Source: Halieaceae bacterium | Lineage (GTDB): Bacteria > Pseudomonadota > Gammaproteobacteria > Pseudomonadales > Halieaceae | Reading direction: 5' to 3' | Length of the DNA stretch: 58,141 nucleotides | Assembly: GCA_016744355.1 (NCBI GenBank) | Contig: JADGEN010000013.1 | Coordinates: 1-58,141, forward strand | Shown: piece after piece, positions 9,024 to 17,764 of the stretch | Layout: each line of letters opens with the position of its first letter | How positions within the stretch are numbered: the first letter of the stretch is position 1 | The notes under the pieces: generated by a model | What the model was told of the DNA's origin: nothing | Seen by the model: the letters and a program-made list of their open reading frames with translations, nothing else | Databases searched by the model: none | Program-made: the position numbers and the translations under genes

Positions 9024-11387
9024 TCACGGTTGTAACAACAGTTCAGACTCTGCGTGTTTGGCAATGGCCTTATCGCTAAACCACCAGTAGCGCTTTTCCC
9101 CACTTAACCAACTATCGAGAAAGTTTTTGTTGTGGGAATCAAACCAGCGCTCGCTGACGCCACCCGGGAAATGTGCCATAACCTTTTCGCTATCTGCCAT
9201 GTCAATAATGATACGTACTGAGTCGATTATCTTGGCCTCGTAGGGCTGATCAAACATATACACACCACGCATCAGGGTTTCACCCGAGCCGCTCATAGCA
9301 TGCTCGCCGCCGCCTATCCAGCGAGCGGCGTCCTTGCCCGGAATAAAAGGATGGAAGAAAGTGACGGTGTGCGCCTCGCCCCATTTCCAACTGGGCATAT
9401 CATCGCCCCAGTCTTCACGTAGCTCTGCCAGAGCAGCGTGTCCCGCTCTTACGATAATGTCATCGCGGGCTTCAAGCCGCGCTGTGCGCTTGTCGTCAAA
9501 CCATGGGCTTGAGTTTTGTTCATACCAGCGCAAAACTCTCTCTTGCCAGTAATAGCTTTGCTTCAGGTAGGCAGACAATAGGGGTTCATCCATATCGTCG
9601 GAAAACGTTTGCAAGGCAAAGTGACGCAATACCGCCTGAAAGATCAGCGGAGCGGCGGCATCCCTCTCATCCATCAGGTCCCAATTGACCAACTCGTCGG
9701 CCAGAGGCTTGAGCTCAGGTTGTTGGTTAAAGGCCGAAACAATGGCGGGCAGCATACGCTCGGCCAGGGAGTTCTTTATATCCAGATTAAAAGCCCAATG
9801 ATCATCGGCGCTCACCACAGGCTTTTCAAACAATTCCATCAAACGCCTATAGCGCCACGAACCGGCGAAGTGCGTGGAATACTCATAGGGGTACTTGGCG
9901 GTGGTTACCCTGTGGTTGGCCGAACCCACCCAACCCTTGGCGGGATTTAACTGTAAGGGCATGTGCTCAGGCGGAATTCGCCCCACCCAATTGTCTATGT
10001 CAGTTGCCTGTAAGGGCACCAGACCATTTCCTGTACTGCGAATAGGCACCACACCGGATGCAGCCCTGGCCACATTACCGGCAGTGTCCACCACAATATA
10101 ATTTAGCGGCGTAGTGGTTTTGCCGATAGCGGTTAGCGCTTCATCCACTGACTTGGCAATCAGTAATTCGCGGTTGCCGGAATCGGGGCCCGCATATTCA
10201 GGCACCGACCAGCGCATGGACAAAACCTTGCCTTCCACCAACGACATTCCGTGATCGGAAATAATCGCACCGCGCGCCGTTACCCGAATTTGCATTGCCT
10301 CTTTGCGATACCCACCTTCGGCATCCCTATCGCGAATAAGTAATTCTTCTGTGCGCTTAACAAAGGGAATAGAGCGCTCACCCTGCAAATAGTTGCCCGG
10401 GTTGGCGGGGTCGATTTTTTCGATGTAAAGGTCCACCATGTCGGAGTAGCCATTTGTGGCGCCCCAGGCTACATCGGCATTTCGCCCCACACCCAGTCCC
10501 GGCCCACCGGGAGACGCCGTGCCCACAGCTCGCAGTTGTGGCGTTATAATGCCCATGGGATACCAGAATCCGGGTAAGTGGCGTGCATCCAAGTGCGGGT
10601 CGTTGGATAAAATGGGGGAGCCATTGGCAGACTTTTTCGCATCACTGGCCCAGGCATTACTGCCCATGGCGTAGCGCGCCTGGAAAGGGCTAACAAGGCT
10701 GTCATCAAAACTCAGCTCAAGCGCAGCCAAAGCGTCAACCACATAGTCATTTTCTGTGGCGGGGTCATCAGGGTTAATCGTAAGTGGGCGCAACTGATGA
10801 GCACGCTGCGCTCCAAATTTGTCAATCAGTTGAAGCGTAAGTAATTCCTGACGCCAGTTTACCGAGCTGCTCCAGATACGAAAATACTGGATTGCGAGAA
10901 TATCTTCCAAAGTCCACGTAACCGGTGTGTGCCCCATTACCGAGAACATCAGCGGGTACTCGTCTTTCCGCCCTTCGATAAAAGCATTTACACCATCGAG
11001 ATAGCGTTGCAGGTAATTGCGCTCCTCAGCGCTGATGTGCGCTAGCTGATCCTGGGCAAAACCGCTGATATCCAACAAGCGGATAAGGCGATCGTTGCCA
11101 AGACCGCCCTCGCCGATGAATTCTGCCAGGCGACCGTGGGCAAGATATTTGTACAATTCTAATTGGAAGGTGCGTTCCTGGGCATGCAAAAACCCCTGGG
11201 CAACGAGTGCATCATCCAGCGACTGGGCATACACGTAGGGAATCCCTGCTTCATCGCGAAGTACCTTCACTGTAGCCTGTAAAGGCGGCAGATTCAGTTC
11301 GCCTTCGCGCTGATAGCTATCCACTGTAGGTAGTAGTAAGTACGCACACCCTAGCAACACAGCCACGATGAGAAAAATCTTTTTCAT
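9024..11387 (-). CDS. Penicillin acylase family protein (N-terminal nucleophile amidohydrolase)
   Basis: A periplasmic Ntn-hydrolase precursor of 787 residues. A hydrophobic N-terminus (MKKIFLIVAVLLGCAYLLL) serves as signal or anchor. The alpha chain is followed by the autoproteolysis site MGSNAWA, whose S243 becomes the nucleophile of the beta chain. Family members cleave amides such as beta-lactam side chains, acyl-homoserine lactones and lipopeptide acyl groups; the substrate here is unknown. I preferred the ATG at 11387 to an upstream GTG at 11432, because the latter lacks a ribosome site and delays the signal sequence. It lies 68 bases downstream of a TonB receptor gene on the same strand. 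Confidence 0.9.
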   Translation of the reverse strand: MKKIFLIVAVLLGCAYLLLPTVDSYQREGELNLPPLQATVKVLRDEAGIPYVYAQSLDDALVAQGFLHAQERTFQLELYKYLAHGRLAEFIGEGGLGNDRLIRLLDISGFAQDQLAHISAEERNYLQRYLDGVNAFIEGRKDEYPLMFSVMGHTPVTWTLEDILAIQYFRIWSSSVNWRQELLTLQLIDKFGAQRAHQLRPLTINPDDPATENDYVVDALAALELSFDDSLVSPFQARYAMGSNAWASDAKKSANGSPILSNDPHLDARHLPGFWYPMGIITPQLRAVGTASPGGPGLGVGRNADVAWGATNGYSDMVDLYIEKIDPANPGNYLQGERSIPFVKRTEELLIRDRDAEGGYRKEAMQIRVTARGAIISDHGMSLVEGKVLSMRWSVPEYAGPDSGNRELLIAKSVDEALTAIGKTTTPLNYIVVDTAGNVARAASGVVPIRSTGNGLVPLQATDIDNWVGRIPPEHMPLQLNPAKGWVGSANHRVTTAKYPYEYSTHFAGSWRYRRLMELFEKPVVSADDHWAFNLDIKNSLAERMLPAIVSAFNQQPELKPLADELVNWDLMDERDAAAPLIFQAVLRHFALQTFSDDMDEPLLSAYLKQSYYWQERVLRWYEQNSSPWFDDKRTARLEARDDIIVRAGHAALAELREDWGDDMPSWKWGEAHTVTFFHPFIPGKDAARWIGGGEHAMSGSGETLMRGVYMFDQPYEAKIIDSVRIIIDMADSEKVMAHFPGGVSERWFDSHNKNFLDSWLSGEKRYWWFSDKAIAKHAESELLLQP

Positions 11388-11455
11388 GGCGCTTCGCCCC
11401 GGGTGCACTTTACTGATTTTAGGCCAGCCCACACTGAGGTGAGCTGGCTATTTTT

Positions 11456-13720
11456 TTAGTACTCGTATACGAAGTCTATACCGTAGCTTCTGGGGGTGCC
11501 AAATGAGCTACCCGCATAACCCAGCCCCTGGTTTACACCCAGGTCAGCCCCGTACACCTTGTACTCTTCGTCCTGCAGATTACGCCCCCAAACGGCAACG
11601 CGCATACTACCCGCATTGCCCAATGAAATTTCGGACAAGCCTAGCCGTGCATTCATAAGCGTGCGGGATTTTGCATTGCCGTAAAGGCTGGTGGAAAATT
11701 GTTCTGCATCGGTGTAGGTGGTATCAAAGCGCGCATCCAGGAACGCCCAGTCCAGAGGTAAACTGTATACCAGACTCATGCTACCGCTGTGTTTACCATC
11801 ATCGCGGCCGTTGTTGTTGGGGTCCTCAAGATCGGTTTTATGATAGCCGTATGCGCCATCCACACGGAAATTGGCTGGCAACAGTGCGGAGAAATCCAAC
11901 TCAAAACCTTTGGTTGTGTTTTCACCTGAGTTGCGTACGGTGCGCACACCCTCAACAAACTCGGTGATCTGCAGGTTTTGGTTATCATTGTAAAAGGCCG
12001 CCATGTTCAGTCGCAGCGTTTTGTCCAACCACTCAGATTTCATACCCAGCTCCCAGGACACGGTTTCCTCCGGGTCTGCTGGAACGTCGAATACGGTAAA
12101 GTCCGTGTAATCTTCATGATTGAGTGCGCCGATACTGAACACCCCCGCGTTATAACCCTCAGTGCGCTTACCGTAGAAACTAACATCGTCATTCAGTGTA
12201 TAGCCGACAATAAAGTCGGTAGTAAATTCGTTCCAGTCATCGTCTGCGGTATGCGGCCCATCAATACGGGGGTCATCGGCCAACAACGTCACTTCCTTCT
12301 CGTCTTCGGTATAGCGCAACCCCAACGTCACATCCCACTGTTCGCTGACATAATATTTCAGCTGGCCATAGGCCGCCTGTGATTTGCTTTCCATGCTGTA
12401 CCAAGCGCCGGCGGATGCACCCAAGCCCCCCAAAATAACGGGAGTGCCCGGGTTATAAAACATCGCATCCCAGGGGTTAATCTCAGTGCCATCTTCTTCG
12501 AAATAGAACAGACCGCCAACATAGTCAATACGGTCATCCCATGCGGAACCAATAAACTGCACCTCCTGCGAAAACTGATCCTGCTCTTTATTGCCAGTGG
12601 TATGAAACATTGGCAGTGCAACACCGGCATCGGTAGTCCATGCCCCGCCATCCAGATCATTGCCCGGCAACTTGGATTCATACTCGCGATAGGCGGTGAT
12701 TGACTTTATCTGTAGCAAGTCGGTGTCCCACACCATTGTGAGATTGTGGCCGGAAACGTTGGTTGACTCGACGCTGTTGCCGTCCAGGTTAAATTTTTCC
12801 ACCCGCTTATTGGGTTCTACCACCGACAACATCTGTTCAAGCGGGTTATAGCCCCCTGTAAAAACAGCCGTTTGACGATTGTATGTGCCCAATATGCTCG
12901 GGTCAGTGCCGCCCGGACCAATGTGCGTAATTTGTAGAGGAATGGGAACTGCATCTATATCGCTGTCATCATAAGTATAGTCTGCAGAAAAAGACTCACT
13001 GGGATCCCAGCGCAAGGCAATACGATAGGCGCTGGTGTCTTCGCTACCCAAATCTTTTTCGCCCAGCGGGTTGGTGTTAGTTGCCCATCCGTCGTAGTCC
13101 TTTTTCATGTACGAGAGTTTGGCGCTAACGCCGCCCATAGTCGGCGTATCTAAAGAGGTTAGAGAGCGAAACTCGCCGTTGTCACCAAACGTGAGAGACT
13201 GCTTTATTCCCAGCTCGCCCTTTGGTTTCTGGGTAATAATATTGATAGCGCCACCCGTGGTATTTTTGCCCCACAGTGTGCCCTGGGGGCCGCGCAAAAT
13301 TTCTACTCTCTCGATGTCTACAATGTCAAAGACTGCACCGGCATTACGGGCAATATAGGCCCCGTCCACGTACATACCCACCTTGGGGTCGATGGTTAAC
13401 GAGGGCTCGCCGGTACTCACACCCCGGATACTGGTGCGGATATTCCCGGCGCTACCGAATGTGGGAACAATGGTCACATTGGGTGTGTATTCGCCAAGAT
13501 CCGTAGCATTGAATGCGCCTATAGATTCCAGTGAGTCTGAAGTGAACGCTGTGATCGCGATGGGTGTCTCCTGCAACGAAGCCTCGCGCCTTTGTGCGGT
13601 TACCACAACTTCTTCCAGCTGGGCATAAACCGGGCTTGCTATCACGGTAGCCAATAAAACCGGACTTACTGCCATTGTAGTGCGCGCTATAGCGCTGCTT
13701 GGATGCTTTATCTTGAACAT
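11456..13720 (-). CDS. TonB-dependent outer-membrane receptor (PadR-linked)
   Basis: 754 residues. A signal peptide ends near PVYA, followed by a TonB box EEVVVTA, a plug domain (EILRGPQGTLWGKNTTGGAIN) and a 22-strand-type barrel ending FVYEY. It belongs to the broad class of receptors in marine and sphingomonad genomes that take up undefined organic substrates. The ATG at 13720 was chosen because the signal peptide starts there; an in-frame extension to 13777 would run into the operator region. It is divergent from padR and precedes the acylase gene, suggesting that its ligand is the acylase substrate. Regulation by the divergent PadR is inferred from two shared palindromes. Confidence 0.92.
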   Translation of the reverse strand: MFKIKHPSSAIARTTMAVSPVLLATVIASPVYAQLEEVVVTAQRREASLQETPIAITAFTSDSLESIGAFNATDLGEYTPNVTIVPTFGSAGNIRTSIRGVSTGEPSLTIDPKVGMYVDGAYIARNAGAVFDIVDIERVEILRGPQGTLWGKNTTGGAINIITQKPKGELGIKQSLTFGDNGEFRSLTSLDTPTMGGVSAKLSYMKKDYDGWATNTNPLGEKDLGSEDTSAYRIALRWDPSESFSADYTYDDSDIDAVPIPLQITHIGPGGTDPSILGTYNRQTAVFTGGYNPLEQMLSVVEPNKRVEKFNLDGNSVESTNVSGHNLTMVWDTDLLQIKSITAYREYESKLPGNDLDGGAWTTDAGVALPMFHTTGNKEQDQFSQEVQFIGSAWDDRIDYVGGLFYFEEDGTEINPWDAMFYNPGTPVILGGLGASAGAWYSMESKSQAAYGQLKYYVSEQWDVTLGLRYTEDEKEVTLLADDPRIDGPHTADDDWNEFTTDFIVGYTLNDDVSFYGKRTEGYNAGVFSIGALNHEDYTDFTVFDVPADPEETVSWELGMKSEWLDKTLRLNMAAFYNDNQNLQITEFVEGVRTVRNSGENTTKGFELDFSALLPANFRVDGAYGYHKTDLEDPNNNGRDDGKHSGSMSLVYSLPLDWAFLDARFDTTYTDAEQFSTSLYGNAKSRTLMNARLGLSEISLGNAGSMRVAVWGRNLQDEEYKVYGADLGVNQGLGYAGSSFGTPRSYGIDFVYEY

Positions 13721-13740
13721 TTCGAGAGCTCTCTTATTGC

Positions 13741-13759
13741 ATACTCTATTTTGGAGTAT
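13741..13759. promoter_or_regulatory. Palindromic operator 1 between TonB receptor and padR
   Basis: ATACTC and GAGTAT separated by 7 bases, 20 bases upstream of the receptor ATG. The same half-sites with the same spacing recur at 13779-13797, centred 38 bases away. It probably binds the PadR protein encoded next to it. Confidence 0.6.
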
Positions 13760-13775
13760 ATAAATTTGTTCGCGC

Positions 13776-13800
13776 ACTATACTCTAATTAGGAGTATAGT
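13776..13800. promoter_or_regulatory. Palindromic operator 2, overlapping the padR ribosome site
   Basis: Perfect 9-base arms ACTATACTC and GAGTATAGT around a 7-base spacer, ending six bases before the padR ATG. The inner half-sites match operator 1. The right arm contains the only GGAG near padR, so binding here would be expected to repress padR itself. Confidence 0.65.
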
Positions 13801-13806
13801 CAAGCT

Positions 13807-14481
13807 ATGACAGCATCTACCCAGAACCTCCCCAAGCTCACGCCTACATCCTATGCCTTACTGGGATTGTTGGCACGCAAACCTCAATCTGCCTACCAGC
13901 TCAATGCGCGCATGCAACACAGCCTAATTAGAGTGTATTGGCCAAGAGTTGAAAGCCACGTGTACTCAGAGCCAAAGAAGCTCCTGCGCCACAAAATGGT
14001 CAGCGAAGAGAAATGTACGCACAACGGTCGAAATCGTACGGTTTACACCATTACGGCAGAGGGAACGCGCGCGTTGCAGAGCTGGCTGAGCGACGATGCT
14101 GATCTCGACCTGAGAATGCAGGCTGAGTTTATGCTCAAGTTATTGCTGGCCGACTCTGGCACGGTATCCAATGTGAACAACACCCTGGAAAAATCTCTAG
14201 ATAGAACCCACCAGGATCTGCTGGAAGCCATTACAGGCATCAAGACTATTCTTGCCGCCGAAGAATATGCGATAGAGGGCGCGCCCTATAACGGTATCGT
14301 GGTAAACCTGATGGCAGACATACTCATCGCTCGATATCGCTGGGGCAAGTTCGCCCTGGAGACGGCACAGGGCATGGATGACAACCTCTCCACGGAGGAG
14401 AAGGTCAACATAAGCAAGCGCGCCTACGCTAACGCGCTGGAAAAGCTGGAGGAAGCGCAACGATCAGATCCTGATCAATGA
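13807..14481 (+). CDS. PadR family transcriptional regulator
   Basis: 224 residues. A winged-helix domain at about residues 14-90 (SYALLGLLARKPQSAYQL, then the YWPRVESHVYSEPKKLLRHKMV segment with its recognition helix, then the wing ending in VYTIT) is followed by a helical Vir-type C-terminal half. PadR proteins repress genes for phenolic-acid or multidrug response and usually bind palindromes as dimers. Two palindromes with matching half-sites lie immediately upstream, between this gene and the TonB receptor, consistent with autoregulation and control of the receptor-acylase pair. Its stop sits next to the M48 protease gene. Confidence 0.9.
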   Translation: MTASTQNLPKLTPTSYALLGLLARKPQSAYQLNARMQHSLIRVYWPRVESHVYSEPKKLLRHKMVSEEKCTHNGRNRTVYTITAEGTRALQSWLSDDADLDLRMQAEFMLKLLLADSGTVSNVNNTLEKSLDRTHQDLLEAITGIKTILAAEEYAIEGAPYNGIVVNLMADILIARYRWGKFALETAQGMDDNLSTEEKVNISKRAYANALEKLEEAQRSDPDQ

Positions 14482-14546
14482 AGAATCCTCGCCTCCCTCA
14501 CCTCACAGAAAGACGGCATTCGTGTGTTTCGGGTAGAATGCAGCCT

Positions 14547-15359
14547 ATGAAAATACTACTCATTGCACTTTTCCTGCTGCCAAACCTCATTGCCTGCACC
14601 ACCAGCCCCACTGGCCGCAGCCAACTGATGCTGATTTCACCCGAGTCTGCCATTGTCGAATCACGCAAGGCCTATTTGAGCACGGTGAGTGACCTGGATA
14701 AGAAGAACAAACTGGTAGACGACCCTCTCCTCATGGATAGGGTGCAAGTCATTACCGGCAGGCTGGTCACAGAAGCTATTGTCCTCTACCCACAGTCGGC
14801 CAAATGGGAGTGGAGCGTGGCCATTATCGATGACCCGGAAACTGTCAATGCCTGGTGCATGGCCGGCGGCAGAATGGCGGTCTACACTGGTTTGTTCGAA
14901 AAGCTCAAACTCACCGATGCAGAATTTGCCCAGATTATGGGCCATGAAATTTCCCATGCGCTGGCCAACCATACAGCCGAGCGCATGTCGCGGGCGATGG
15001 CTACCTCGCTGGGCGTAGTGGCCATTGGCCTTATGTCTGACCACCCGGTGGCAACCATGGGCGGCGCTGCAGTAGCAGCAAAAGTTGCACTCGAGCTACC
15101 CAACAGTCGCACCGCGGAATCTGAAGCTGATCGCATTGGAATAGAACTTGCCACTAGAGCGGGCTATAACCCCGACGCGGCAGTAACGCTGTGGCAGAAG
15201 ATGGGTTCGATGGGTGGGTCTGCACCACCCGAATTTCTAAGTACTCACCCGGCACCGCAAAACAGGGAATCTGCTCTCGCTGCTATGGCGCCAGAAATGC
15301 GCGCCCTGAATCCAAAGAGAAAGCTGGCGGCTGTGCACCCTGTGACGATCGTAAAATAG
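14547..15359 (+). CDS. M48 family metallopeptidase lipoprotein
   Basis: 270 residues. The N-terminus MKILLIALFLLPNLIAC is a lipoprotein signal with the lipidated Cys at 17. The zinc site is H133-E-I-S-H137, with a third ligand in ESEAD (about residues 191-195), the signature of M48 peptidases such as LoiP/BepA-type periplasmic proteases. The frame is open back to an ATG at 14478 that overlaps the padR stop (ATGA); I chose 14547 because the lipobox would otherwise be displaced. It probably takes part in envelope protein quality control. It is likely co-transcribed with padR. Confidence 0.86.
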   Translation: MKILLIALFLLPNLIACTTSPTGRSQLMLISPESAIVESRKAYLSTVSDLDKKNKLVDDPLLMDRVQVITGRLVTEAIVLYPQSAKWEWSVAIIDDPETVNAWCMAGGRMAVYTGLFEKLKLTDAEFAQIMGHEISHALANHTAERMSRAMATSLGVVAIGLMSDHPVATMGGAAVAAKVALELPNSRTAESEADRIGIELATRAGYNPDAAVTLWQKMGSMGGSAPPEFLSTHPAPQNRESALAAMAPEMRALNPKRKLAAVHPVTIVK

Positions 15360-15494
15360 ACGCTCAGCGCATCAGTGTGCTTCATGACAGCGCTAATTAT
15401 CGACTTCTCGGTGCAGTATATCCAGATCTCGCTCGCCATAAGTGCGCACATCGCCACCGGCACTTACCCTGGCGCAACCTACAAATGTCCCTCG

Positions 15495-17750
15495 CTACAA
15501 CTGATAACTAACCCCTAGCTTAAACTGTCGCGGCAAATTCGGACGCGCTCCAAACGGCCGCCGGGAAACAATCACTTCCTCGTCCGCAAGGTTCTCAGCA
15601 ATAAACTTGAACGACAGCTTGTCAGTCATATCGTAGGAAGCAGACAGGTCGATAATGCTGTAAGCCTCCGTAGATTCGCCATCTTCATAACTGCCACTGC
15701 CTGGCACTTCACGCATTTCACTCATATAGCGAAGCGCGAGATTGGCACTCCACTTCATCCCCTCCAAGCCTGCCTGAAAGCGTGCCTGATGGTCTGGCGT
15801 ATAGGGCAATTCGTCGCCTTGGCGTACCGGCAGCGCAATACCGTCGAAAAAGCCGGGATTCCATTGGGAGAAGCTGGAATAGAAAGTGCTCTGAAATGCG
15901 GTTTCTGTGTAAGTGTATACCGCGCTCAGAGGCATGAAGAGACCATTGCCCAAGTCATAAGTGTAGCTGGTAGTGACTTCCCAGCCCGCTACCTCCACAT
16001 CACCGCCGTTGAATTCCTCACCGGGGGTACAGTTAAGATCAGATACGCGACAGCGCCCCAGCAGGTTCTCGTAATCACTAAAAAAGCCAACGACATCTGC
16101 AGACAGGTTGTTGTCGGTATAGCGAATCCCGTACTCGTAGTTAACACTCTCTTCCGGATTCACCTCGGTGGAAGCGCCGGGACTGGCGGGGGAAAAGCCT
16201 TTATTGATGCCTGCCAGCAGCCCCCAATTCTCAGTGAATTGGTAGAAAACGCCCAGGCCTGGCAGCCAGATGTCCTGACCGCTGTCTGCCTTGGTATCGG
16301 TGAGCCTGTTCTCTGCCTCGCCCTCAATGTGCTCATAGCGAACACCGAGGTCGAAGGTCCAGTTACCGTACTCTATGCTGTCAGTGATAAAGGCGGCAAC
16401 CGCGTCAGTTTTCCATTTATTGGACAGAGTGAGCTCTCTGGAGATGCCATCTGACACCAGACTAGCGTCCTGCATCAGGTAGCCCTGCTGGTCCTGTTTC
16501 CGTTCCACATAGTCAAAATGATAGCGTAGGCCACCCTCGAAGTTATGGGAGACGTCGCCCATGCTGCGTTGGTGCTTGACCCGTATTCCAATGCCGCTGG
16601 AGCCGTAGTCACGAATGAAGTCAGTGACATCAAAGGTTTCTCGTTCAATTCTGTTTGAGTCGACCTCGCCGCGCAATAGAGCCAGCTCCCTCGTGTAGAT
16701 ATCGGGGTTGGCCAGAATCACCGCCGGGGCTGCTGCCGCGCCACTAATAAAACCATCGAACTTGAACCAGCCGCGCGAAAACTCATTGTAGTAAGCCTGG
16801 GTGTTGACCTGCCAATGTTCACTCAGCTTCAGCTGATAAAACAATTGCGCCTGGTAGTGGCTGGATTCGAACTGGTCTAGCTCACTAGCAACGTAACGGC
16901 GTACGGACTTGCTGCTGAAGTCGTCGTCAGTCAGCCCCAGATAGGTTTCGTCAGAGTCCTCATTGGCATAACCCAGCTTAAGTTGCAGGGTTTGCCCGAT
17001 AGCAGCGTTGTCGTCGCTACGCCACTGGATCTTGGCATTCAAGTCATTGCGAACAAAACCTGTGTCACCGCCCGAATCCAGCTCTTTGAAACCGTCGGAG
17101 CTGTAGCGCAGGCCATCAATCCAATAGCCCCATTGGCCGACCGTTTCACCGTAAAACAGGCGGTATTTCTGGTAGTTGTCCGTGCCCACAACCGCCTCAA
17201 GCTTGCCCTGCGAATATTCGGGTATAGCCGGGGTGACAAGATTCAGAGCGCCACCTACCGTATGTGGTCCATACTTAATCGAGGAGGGGCCCTTGAAAAC
17301 CTCAATGGAATTCATTCGGTTGATGTTGGGCATGTAGTAGGCCGCTGGCGCAGAGTAAGGTGCCGGTGCAATCAGAATTCCGTCTTCCATCAGGGTGATC
17401 TTCTGGCTGCGTTCAGACGTGGCACCACGCAGGCCAATATTGGGGCGCAGCCCATAACCGTCCTCTACCCTCAGATATACCCCGGGTACCTGTCTTAACA
17501 GGTTGTTGATATCAACGCTGTCGAAGGCAAGAATCTGGCTTTCGTCGAGTAGGCTGGCGCTGCCGGAAAGCGTGCGAATACCTGCGGCGCCTCCGGTGAC
17601 TAACACCTCTTCGTAAATTGGGTCAGTAGAAGGCTCTTCTTGCGCGGCCAACTGCTGCGCCGTCAGGGTGGCAGCAAGGGCTAGGGCAGCGAGCCGGCCG
17701 GGACTGTTATTGATCGAATCGAAACCAAGTGACTTGTTTGGGGTTAGCAT
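15495..17750 (-). CDS. TonB-dependent receptor, FecA-type iron-complex receptor
   Basis: 751 residues. A signal region runs to about residue 36, then a TonB box YEEVLVTGG, a plug with GLRPNIGLRGATSERSQ and VFKGPSSIKYGPHTVGGALN, then the barrel, ending in GVSYQL. The plug motif resembles FecA and related ferric-citrate/siderophore receptors. It is the last gene of the imelysin operon, 14 bases after the preceding stop. Context suggests uptake of an iron complex across the outer membrane, with the imelysin and heme proteins acting in the periplasm. The ligand is not determined by sequence. Confidence 0.9.
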   Translation of the reverse strand: MLTPNKSLGFDSINNSPGRLAALALAATLTAQQLAAQEEPSTDPIYEEVLVTGGAAGIRTLSGSASLLDESQILAFDSVDINNLLRQVPGVYLRVEDGYGLRPNIGLRGATSERSQKITLMEDGILIAPAPYSAPAAYYMPNINRMNSIEVFKGPSSIKYGPHTVGGALNLVTPAIPEYSQGKLEAVVGTDNYQKYRLFYGETVGQWGYWIDGLRYSSDGFKELDSGGDTGFVRNDLNAKIQWRSDDNAAIGQTLQLKLGYANEDSDETYLGLTDDDFSSKSVRRYVASELDQFESSHYQAQLFYQLKLSEHWQVNTQAYYNEFSRGWFKFDGFISGAAAAPAVILANPDIYTRELALLRGEVDSNRIERETFDVTDFIRDYGSSGIGIRVKHQRSMGDVSHNFEGGLRYHFDYVERKQDQQGYLMQDASLVSDGISRELTLSNKWKTDAVAAFITDSIEYGNWTFDLGVRYEHIEGEAENRLTDTKADSGQDIWLPGLGVFYQFTENWGLLAGINKGFSPASPGASTEVNPEESVNYEYGIRYTDNNLSADVVGFFSDYENLLGRCRVSDLNCTPGEEFNGGDVEVAGWEVTTSYTYDLGNGLFMPLSAVYTYTETAFQSTFYSSFSQWNPGFFDGIALPVRQGDELPYTPDHQARFQAGLEGMKWSANLALRYMSEMREVPGSGSYEDGESTEAYSIIDLSASYDMTDKLSFKFIAENLADEEVIVSRRPFGARPNLPRQFKLGVSYQL

Positions 17751-17764
17751 ATTGTGTTGCTCGC

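Noticed and set aside
11423-11455. GC stem followed by a T-run, like a terminator
   Set aside because: The T-run is on the plus strand, while both flanking genes are on the minus strand. In the minus direction no T-run follows, so it is not a supported terminator for them.
14478-14546. Upstream start for the M48 gene overlapping the padR stop
   Set aside because: The ATGA overlap is attractive, but it would add 23 residues before a complete lipoprotein signal; the ATG at 14547 fits the lipobox better.
15789-16454. Plus-strand open frame of 221 codons
   Set aside because: Antisense to the FecA-type receptor gene; no domain, start signal or codon pattern of its own.
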